64,000 nt of DNA from Saprolegnia diclina VS20 (taxonomy: Eukaryota > Oomycota > Saprolegniomycetes > Saprolegniales > Saprolegniaceae): contig NW_008246125.1 in assembly GCF_000281045.1 (NCBI RefSeq), positions 188,270 to 252,269 on the forward strand, read 5' to 3'. This document shows, in pieces, positions 57,001-64,000 of the stretch. The notes beneath the pieces were generated by a model that was given only the letters and a program-made list of their open reading frames with translations, did not search any database and was not told the DNA's origin. Made by a program: the position numbers and the translations under genes. Numbering within the stretch: the stretch's first letter is position 1; each line of letters begins with the position of its first letter.

Positions 57001-58899
57001 TGCCGCGAGATTACGTACCAGAGACAGCCCTCGCAATGACCCATGACGCGCTGGATGCAATTGTGCGGGCCTGGAGCGGTAATATTATCGATCTCTGCCC
57101 ATGCACCAAACATCTACGTAGGGAAGACGTGGTGGGACGCGTTGACAACACGGGTTGAAATACTTGCGCCGGCAGCGTCGCTGGTGGAGCTTCTCCAACG
57201 AATGCCGTCATCGCCGCTCGTGACGGCCGTGCTCAGCCGCTGCGATCCGTCTGCACCACCAACCGCGCCTGCACCGCCAACTCCCAAATCTGGAAAGCCC
57301 GACCACATTAAGGAGCGCCAGGCCAAGATACTTCAGAAGCTTCGTGCGCAACAGAACGCATTTCTCCGCCTTTCAAAAGATCGGGCGCCCGCGGATGAAG
57401 TCCTCCCCGTCTTTGCGCAGGCGTCGCTTGGGTCGGTAGAAAGTCCGCGACCAACAACGACGGCCTACGACTGCGCATTGTGTCACGACGAAGCGGTCGC
57501 CAACAATGCTTTTGGCTCGGTTGGCTTTCTCACGCCGTCCCGCGTCGCATGCCTCGCGTCGCCACCGCTCCTCGCACCATATCCGCATTGTCACGCTCGC
57601 GTCTGCGGCCACGTAGTCCATCTGGGATGCATGCAAACGTACCTCACAACGCTCGATGACCGCCAACGCATCACGGCACCTGGAGAATTTGTCTGCCCCA
57701 TTTGTCGCCGCCTCAGCAATACCCTAGTGCCGCTGGCTGCTTCCTCAGCGTCACCGCCGTCGGTTGTCGAGTGGGCCTCGGGTCGGTTTGTACCAGCATC
57801 AGTGCTGCTGCCGCTGTCCGTTCGCACGTTTCTTCACCAAGTGCATTCGACTATTGGCAACCCGTTGGCGCCGACGCTTGCGACCCTCGTCGACATGGCT
57901 GACCACCTCCTCTTCCTGGCCGAGCTCAGCGAGCGTAACGCCGGTATCGCGACCACCTTTCAGTGCCTCGCCAATCTCGTGCATGTGCCTACGCTGCAGA
58001 TTCCGAGCCCACCGTGGACGTGGCATCAGTTTCTCTCGTGGTGCCTTGTTGCGCCTCGCTCTGCGCCAGACCTCCTCGCCCACTACGTGCCGTTTGCACT
58101 TTCGCAGTCGCCGACGCTGCCTGGCCTCGCCCGCAAGCTCCGTACATACGTCATATCACCTTTCCTTTTAAAGCCTGCTGGTCGTAGGACATGTGCAGAC
58201 GTGGCTCGGCAAGTCGAACGCCATCGCTGAGACCGGTGCGCTCGACCAGTGGCTGACGGCGCTGCAACCCGAGGTACTTGTCGGTCGCATTTTCATTGCT
58301 CATGTATCGAGCGCAAAGGCGTCATTGCCGACCGCGACGTTCTCGCTCGTGAAGCTGCCAAAGCACTACGTCGAGATCTACCTTGCGTACTGCCAAAAGA
58401 ATGCACAGTGCGCCAAGTGCAACGCCGTGCCTCAGCATCCAGCGATCTGCCTCCTCTGCGGCGTACGACACAACTACCAAGCACACTGTCTCATGCCACG
58501 TGACGGGTCGTAGAAACTTGTTTGTTGCTTTGGCGCGTGCTGCCAGGACGATCAAGGACGTGGTGAGTGCACTCAGCACAGCCTTACGTGTGGCGTTGGC
58601 TTTGGCTGCTTCCTCCTCCTCCGCGCCTGCACGGTAATGTGTTTGATTGACATCGAGCCATTTGACGCATCTGACCACACTAGGTGCTTTTGCTGCTTGG
58701 ACAAGGACGGTGCAGTATTTGGGGCAGCGTCTACTTGGACAAAAATGGGGAGGAAGACCCGTACCTCCGTCGCGGCAAGACGCTGTACCTGAGCGACGAG
58801 CGCTACACGCAGCTGTGGGAGCTCGTCGTGCGCCACGGCTTTACCGAGAGCAGCTCAATCTTAGCCAACACGTCGCGTCAAGATGGGTTGCGGTATTAA
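54025..58899 (+). CDS. UBR-type E3 ubiquitin ligase (N-recognin-like)
   Basis: Ten exons; introns 55390-55430, 55539-55587, 55710-55760, 55979-56025, 56403-56444, 57079-57121, 58142-58187, 58463-58513 and 58634-58683; 1,484 residues. The UBR box is at about 92-160 (CEEVWNGDHIAYRCRTCGLS, CMCVQCFDPAQHENHDY, CDCGDELAW). A long helical middle follows (LHLPLHHFYASALSDMM is UBR-typical). A RING-H2 lies at about 1055-1140 (YDCALCHDE, RVCGHVVHLGCM, FVCPICRR). The C-terminal UBR cap (LPKHYVEIYLAYCQKNAQC, ICLLCG, ECTQHSLTCGVGFGCFLLLR, YLDKNGEEDPYLRRGKTLYL) completes the protein. Such ligases bind destabilising N-terminal residues and ubiquitinate the protein. It is shorter than human UBR1/2 (about 1,750) but complete in order. 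Confidence 0.95.
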
Positions 58900-58934
58900 C
58901 ATATTAGCAAGTCCTTCCTTCTGCACTACCTTAC

Positions 58935-59267
58935 TTAGTTGGCAACATGGCGAAGCAAGTGGGAGATGCGGTAGTTGAGTTTCTCGACCTGCTTCTTGAG
59001 TGCTTCATTCTCTTCGCGGAGAGCAGCCTCGTTCGAGATCGAGCTCGAGGATGGGGCCGACGTCGCAGTGTCCTTGACCATCGCCTCCCGCAACTGGCGC
59101 AGCGCCATGAGCATTTGTTCCTGGAAGGCCTTCAGATCACCGCCACCGACCGCGCTGAGCGACTTTTCGACTGCAGTCAGGCGCTGGCTCACTCCCTACA
59201 TCCCTCGTGTCAGAATCCCTTAACCTGCAACTGCGCGTACGTCCATCTTGGCATCGACACGCTCCAT
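58935..59267 (-). CDS. Small coiled-coil protein
   Basis: Two exons, intron 59196-59240, 95 residues from MERVDAKMDGVSQRLTAVEK. The C-terminal half is a coiled coil (SNEAALREENEALKKQVEKL) ending NYRISHLLRHVAN. The mid part is Ser-rich. A conserved-looking coiled-coil tail of this kind occurs in small eukaryotic proteins, but I cannot name the family. Its stop lies 35 bp from the UBR ligase stop. Confidence 0.75.
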
Positions 59268-59350
59268 GTCGAAAGTTGGATCGATTCTGGCACCACTCGC
59301 TTTTTCCACCAGAATTAAGTCCGGCGCACTTCTGCGAACCATCCCAGTGA

Positions 59351-59401
59351 CCGTGGCCGGATGACTGCCCATCAACTTGATGGGCAGTCATCAAGCCACG
59401 G
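59351..59401. repeat. Strong hairpin 1 (51 bp)
   Basis: GATGACTGCCCATCAA, a single C at 59376, then its exact complement (16 bp). After a 2-base mismatch the stem extends by CCGTGGC/GCCACGG. 23 of 25 pairs match. Confidence 0.9.
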
Positions 59402-59409
59402 GCCAAGTC

Positions 59410-59458
59410 CCTTCGTATGTGCTTGTTTTGAAACTTTCAACACAAACACATACGAAGG
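59410..59458. repeat. Strong hairpin 2 (49 bp)
   Basis: CCTTCGTATGTGCTTGTTTT and following bases pair with 59435-59458 around a single C at 59434, with 2 mismatches in 24. It starts 9 bp after hairpin 1. Confidence 0.85.
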
Positions 59459-59460
59459 AA

Positions 59461-60017
59461 CACCGTACTCCCTGAACATCGGCATGCGTAGTACAATGCA
59501 AATAGGAAAGTGAACTAGAACGAATGACTGCTGGAACCGTGGGCACGGGTTCCTGTACAGTCTCATCCCAACAGTCTTCCCGCGGGATGATCCACAACGA
59601 CGAACCACAACGTCTCGCCCCCAGCCCAGTGGTGAAAACCACGAATACACCCGAGTGGACGGGCCACACTGCTTGACGTATGAACTTCGACGAACGATAT
59701 CCGTTTTCGTGCAGCAGCATTCGTGAAGTTTATCATGTCATCCGAGAATGAGCGCGTTCAAATGTCACGGCAGCATGATTGATGCTGCTAGAATAGTACT
59801 AATAAGGATAATGACGGCTAGCATCGTACATATACTTGGTCGTCTGGGACCACTCGAACCAACTAGCATGCCAATATAGGATGTGCTTACTCGACTGCGT
59901 TCGAATTCCAAGTCGGGTGCTGGTACAGAATAGTGCCAGACACTTTCCCAGCAGGGCGGTGCGTTCCAAGCCGTTACCCAGAGTTGGTTACAATCGCGCG
60001 CCGACACGGACTCGTCC
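59461..60017. other. Intergenic region with weaker hairpins
   Basis: About 560 bp. GGAACC...GGTTCC (about 59533) and TCATCCC...GGGATGA (about 59562) are further short inverted repeats. No recognisable gene. Confidence 0.4.
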
Positions 60018-61949
60018 ATGGCCGTCGGTGCACGGATGCAGCTCAATGGTGTCTACGATTCCCCGCAGCGCACAAGTGCTGACACTTCAGTGCCACCCTC
60101 ATCTCGCACTACGACGCTGATTCGTTCTCCATCGACTTGTTGCAAAGACCCCGAATCGGTGTTCGCGATCACTCTCCCCAAGCACCGGCGGCAATTCATT
60201 CTCACCCAGAACAACTTCCACCCACTTTCTGCCGCACTGCGAAAGCGCCCGCAGTCGGCGATGACCAGACCTAGAGTGAACCAGGTGTGCCCAACGCCAG
60301 ACCCTCCAATCGCGCCAAAACCACGGCCACAGACGGCACACCGGCGACTAAGCAAGGCGCCGCCAACATTTTTGGTTGCACGTCCAGCGTCCGCGTCTCG
60401 ACCATTGATTGCAAAGCGGCCGACGCTTCCAGCAGCGTGGCTGCTGATGCAAAGAGAGCTTCAAAATCAAGCGCCGCCACTCACAACGGGTGCTATTGCC
60501 GCGCAGCTCACAAGAAAAGAAATCGAGTTGCAGCGATTAGTCACCACCGGCGCGCACAGGTGTCTTAACGACACGAAAATTGCCCACGATCAAAAGCAGA
60601 AGGAGCTGCGGTTTCTCCAGCATGGTATCACGGAGCACTGGAAAGAGCTACCATCAACATCAAGTGGCGATACATCGGTCGAAGCCAGGGTTGTCGAGCT
60701 GAAAGACGAGCTGCGCCGCGCCAATGCGTACACTGGCGGCCTCCAACGCATGTATGAGCGCACAAAAGCCGATGGCCATGCGCAACAGATTACGGCGTCG
60801 ACGACTCGCAGCCGCGCGGGTACCCTTGCAAAAGAGTAATATCCCCTACTTGTTCTGACATCTAAACAAATTGCCGTGGACAGGTGGCAAGCTCTCAACG
60901 CACGGCGACATCACTTCGAAAACGCCGCCCTCGAGCGGGTCAAACGACTCGCGGCTCTTCGGTAACATAAACAATTTCGCTTGGTTTAACAGCAATCACA
61001 CGCGCGTAGTCGTAAGAAAGAAGCAACAGACGCCAATGCCACGGCCGTTATTGTCCACATGAAGACCGAGCTCAAACAAGGGTCGGAGCTGGAGCGCTGG
61101 CGCATTGAAGCCGACAAAAAGCGCGCGAACCTCGTACGCACGTTTCGTTCGCCGCTCGTCGAGGTGCCATCTCTCCGTTCGCATCGCCATGTATGCACGC
61201 GTATTAGGACAAGTCTACGCGTCTCGGGCGCGCAAACACCAAGCTCCTTCTCTTCCGCGAGGCTGTGCTTTCAACAAAAGAGAACCAATTCGATGAGCTC
61301 GTGCGCGAGTCAGGCGAGTCGAATATCCATACACTCGTGCAGCGATTCACTTCGTACTCAACGGATTTTGCAACGCTGAACCAAATGGATGCCGAGAGCT
61401 GCGTTGCGCTTGAAGCAGTTGAGCAACGCCTCGAATCCTTGGAGGTCCAAGTGCGCGAACTTCAGACTGGGTAAGAAACAGTGCGTTGTGATAGATCACA
61501 TACGAGCACTTGAATTGTAGTGGTATCGAACACGTCGTCGAGACCCAACGCCGGGCGAAAGCGCGACTTGAAGAGAAGCTATGGAGTGCCAAAATGCACG
61601 AAGATAAAGTCGCTGCAACATTGAGGTCCCAGCAGCAAACCATATCAGGTCTTTGAGCCGTTGTCGCATCGATCTATATATGACAATCGATGCGGTAGTG
61701 CTGCACCAAGGCCTCCTTGCCATTGCAGATATTCTCGCCTGCCTCGATACGGTGGCGACGGACAGACACACAGCAGCCTCAACGTTGGAGCTAGCTACAC
61801 GTTGCGTCGGACTTCTCAAGCGCCACCGAGTTCGAGAGCCAGTGCTTTCAGCAACGGCATTGCAAGAAGTGCTTGAGCATATCGCGCATATTGCACCCTC
61901 ACGAAGCGTTGTGCCACCGACGACAGCATGCAGCAACAAGTTCGGGTAG
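60018..61949 (+). CDS. Coiled-coil protein of the outer-dynein-arm docking type
   Basis: Six exons, introns 60836-60883, 60962-61009, 61164-61207, 61471-61520 and 61649-61698; 563 residues. The first 120 residues are basic, Pro/Ser-rich and probably disordered. From about 150 on, the protein is nearly all coiled coil, with REAVLSTKENQFDELVRESGESNIHTLVQRFTSY then TDFATLNQMDAESCVALEAV. The pattern GESNI-x-x-LVQRF followed by a Phe/Leu-Asn-containing helix resembles CCDC63/CCDC114/CCDC151 (ODA-docking complex) proteins. These tether outer dynein arms to axonemal doublets. Spliced frame is open throughout and divisible by three. Family call is from motif memory. Confidence 0.8.
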
Positions 61950-62508
61950 AAATCAATTCGCCTTGCGGTTAATGACAAAGATAGATATGAAATGAACCCT
62001 ACGCGACTCAGTACTGACTACTCGTGTCCTTTTGGCATCATATTTTTCAGAGGACTTCATAATATGAAGTTCCGCCATTCCACCGGTTGGCATGCGCTAG
62101 CTGAAAGCTAGAACCTAAATGCTCTACTTGAATGGAAGCAAATTAATTGCCATTACCAAGCATTTATTACCTTCCTCAATCAAGACCGAACTGTACTTGG
62201 AGGCAACAACTGTGATGGTGTCCTTCGTGCCAGTGTTGGTGTTCTCCGTGCCAGTGGTAGGCGATGCGGGTAGCTATTTGACTGACACTTCCAATTTGGA
62301 AATGGCTTGAGCTCTGCGCCTTGATCCTGGATTTTATAACGTATGTTTGTTTCTGGATCTTGGTCTTCCATCGCTCGGACTTGCGCGGAAAACCACTTCC
62401 ACTTCTTGGAAACGGCCCAAAGAAACACACCTGTATTTATGCCCTATTTTTATTACAACGCAAGGCGTTGGAATTTTGACTATGGCTCACAACGTAGCAT
62501 TGATTGGA
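61950..62508. other. Spacer between convergent genes
   Basis: About 560 bp, AT-rich. TCCTTCGTGCCAGTG and TCTCCGTGCCAGTG form a small direct repeat near 62220-62260. No gene seen. Confidence 0.4.
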
Positions 62509-63186
62509 CTACCAAGCACCGCACATGAAGCGCTGGCACATGGACATGCGTCCTTGGCGTGGCAAGTCGTTCTCAGCGGCGACGGCATCGTTGAAGGAGC
62601 CATCGATCACGATGACTGCGGTTGACGCCAGTGCGTGCATGTGCGATAGCATGTGCTTGAGCTCGTCTGGCGTCGGCGTGTGCGGCACGAAGTCCAGTGC
62701 GAACATGGTGCCGACAACGTAGCCATCATGGCAAACTGGCGCGGAAGCCACGAAACGCACGGGGGCACCAAACGGATTCGGTCCGTTGCTCGAAACGAGT
62801 GGGTGCGCTTTGAACCGATCGTCCTGCGTCGTATCAAGCACCACCATCGGCTCCCGCGACGCGACGACGTAGCCGCAGAAAGATTGGTGACGCGGTAGCT
62901 CAATCGTCTCGCCCTTGTACTGAAAACGCTGGCTTGTCTCGTTGATCCAGCTCACAGCCATGACTGGGTACTGTAATTCTTTCTTGGCGATCTCGTTGAG
63001 GAACATGAGAGTCTCGTCCTTGAGCTTGAGCTTGTGCACCCAATGCAGCCGATACGGATCGTCCCATGCCAAGTCCAGCGAGACTTCGGTGATGCCTGAG
63101 AGCTCGGCTGTCTCTGCGTGCACCACAACCGTCTTGCGCTCGCGGTGCTCGACAAAGGTCGCGTCCTCGCACTGGATCGTGTCCAT
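62509..63186 (-). CDS. GAF-domain protein
   Basis: A single-exon frame of 225 residues from the ATG at 63186. The start (QCEDATFVEHRERKTVVVHA) looks like the end of a beta-rich domain. A GAF domain fills the rest: ELQYPVMAVSWINETSQRFQYKG, SFCGYVVASREPMVVLDTTQ, FKAHPLVS and GYVVGTMFALDFVPHTP. Such stand-alone GAF units are seen with sensor kinases and phosphodiesterases; no catalytic domain is present here. The final nine residues (MCQRFMCGAW) could be intron read-through, so the 3' end is uncertain. Confidence 0.7.
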   Translation of the reverse strand: MDTIQCEDATFVEHRERKTVVVHAETAELSGITEVSLDLAWDDPYRLHWVHKLKLKDETLMFLNEIAKKELQYPVMAVSWINETSQRFQYKGETIELPRHQSFCGYVVASREPMVVLDTTQDDRFKAHPLVSSNGPNPFGAPVRFVASAPVCHDGYVVGTMFALDFVPHTPTPDELKHMLSHMHALASTAVIVIDGSFNDAVAAENDLPRQGRMSMCQRFMCGAW

Positions 63187-63319
63187 TCGGGAAATGATGC
63201 GATGCTCACCGAGGCGTCGCGTCGCGCGCGTTTATCACACAATCCTGTGAGTAAGCTCAAAAGCGCACCTATTATTCATCAACGCACCTAAGATATGCGT
63301 AAAGCGCACGAGATTCGTT

Positions 63320-63583
63320 ATGGAAGACGCACCCAGTGCAACACAGCCTGACGCGACACTGCAAAGTGCAAGGAGGTCGTGCGAGCGTTCGGTCATTACG
63401 CGGCAGCTCGCGATCCAAAGCCAGCAGCGTGTACTGTACCTACGCCAACTGCTTGGTACGAATGCGTTGGACAAGGCCAGTTTTCGAAGGGAGTCGAGGA
63501 TTTATGCAGCCATGTCGACTCACATCTATGCACCGCTCGCTTGCAAGACTGCACTTTCGATGCCCAGGATGAAGTCAGGGTAG
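63320..63583 (+). CDS. Possible small protein
   Basis: An 87-codon frame (MEDAPSATQPDATLQSARRS..., ITRQLAIQSQQRVLYLRQLL) divergent from the GAF gene by 133 bp. Helical, basic, no known domain. An intron or continuation beyond 63583 is possible. Weak call. Confidence 0.3.
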   Translation: MEDAPSATQPDATLQSARRSCERSVITRQLAIQSQQRVLYLRQLLGTNALDKASFRRESRIYAAMSTHIYAPLACKTALSMPRMKSG

Positions 63584-64000
63584 AAGTCGTGACGAATGAC
63601 ACAATCTCATGTGCGAAAAATCGGGGTTTTCTCTCTAGACATGACTGCATAGTCAAAAACGTACCGAGTACATGTATTCATCTCCGTTGCACAAAATCGA
63701 GGCGAAATGCACCAAAAGTTTGCGTTGCGAACAATTCATTTGTATGTAGTCATCACCATAGGCGCGCATCGACTGCAACACAGCAAAACACTCTTTGCCT
63801 ATCATCGGTGCTATTTTTTCCTACTTTTCCATGGCGATGATCAGATTGGAATGAAAGGCGATAATTGGCGGCGACTTCCTTTTGCACCGGCATCATTCAA
63901 AGGACTCTGAACATATATATCCATGAAATGTATATCCATGTACTCCGATGCACCACTGTTGTGCCGTCACCACTTTCTTCGTCGCTCATCATTTTGTCGG
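63584..64000. other. Right edge, no gene seen
   Basis: AT-rich; a short direct repeat TATATATCCATG/TGTATATCCATG at 63914-63940. Nothing else is supported. Confidence 0.4.

Noticed and set aside
59391..59720. 110-codon - strand frame through the hairpin region as a transposase piece
   Set aside because: No conserved transposase motif in any of the three frames; composition not coding-like.
1..64000. CRISPR arrays, operons or Shine-Dalgarno sites
   Set aside because: Spliceosomal introns and eukaryotic gene families throughout; no regularly spaced repeats found.

Overview
The window is 64 kb of nuclear eukaryotic DNA, best explained as an oomycete of the Saprolegnia/Aphanomyces type. The reasons are GC-rich coding sequence, very short introns (40-62 bp, GT...TAG or GT...CAG), gaps of tens of bases between genes, CCAAT boxes close to start codons, and ciliary-type proteins in a genome with this architecture (a zoosporic organism). 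No tRNA, rRNA, CRISPR array or bacterial-style operon was seen. For almost every gene the exon chain was assembled by eye, and its coding length came out divisible by three with no internal stop.

Left arm (1-36.5 kb) is gene-dense and almost strictly alternates strand: HEATR5-like (-), Golgi SNARE GS28 (+), GPALPP1/DUF3752 (-), a coiled-coil protein with a dynein-stalk-like segment (+), an unknown (-), TMEM14 (+), PPIP5K/VIP1 inositol pyrophosphate kinase (-), dihydropteridine reductase (+), LVIVD repeat protein (-), CSN5 (+), nibrin/NBS1 (-), SDE2 with CCCH, SPRY and SAP parts (+), a helical/proline-rich protein (-), an unknown (+), RAD52 (+), PI4K-beta with a PH domain (-) and a choline-transporter-like protein (+). 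Convergent neighbours lie 8-90 bp apart. Some divergent pairs share promoters of about 115-150 bp, notably HEATR5/GS28 (both membrane traffic) and NBS1/SDE2 (both genome maintenance).

The middle (36.5-46.8 kb) is a gene-poor, AT-richer island of decayed mobile elements and gene remnants. It holds a Helitron-type helicase tail, a PIF/Harbinger-type transposase with a frameshift, an inverted-repeat element, hairpins, short duplications, and a probable broken relative of the oomycete M96 mating-specific family.

Right arm (46.9-64 kb) returns to housekeeping genes: importin alpha (-), a small secreted or membrane protein (+), a two-TM unknown (-), mitoribosomal mS37/MRP10 (+), SYLF/Ysc84-like (+), a UBR-type E3 ligase (+), a small coiled-coil protein (-), a coiled-coil protein of the outer-dynein-arm docking type (+) and a GAF protein (-). 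Two strong adjacent hairpins lie at 59.35-59.46 kb.

Functional themes are Golgi/endosome traffic, inositol and phosphoinositide signalling, DNA damage response (NBS1, SDE2, RAD52), protein turnover (CSN5, UBR E3) and cilium-linked proteins. The features most likely to be undescribed are the non-motor protein with a dynein-stalk-like segment, the SDE2-CCCH-SPRY-SAP architecture, the CSN5 with a lengthened JAMM spacer, and the hairpin pair.
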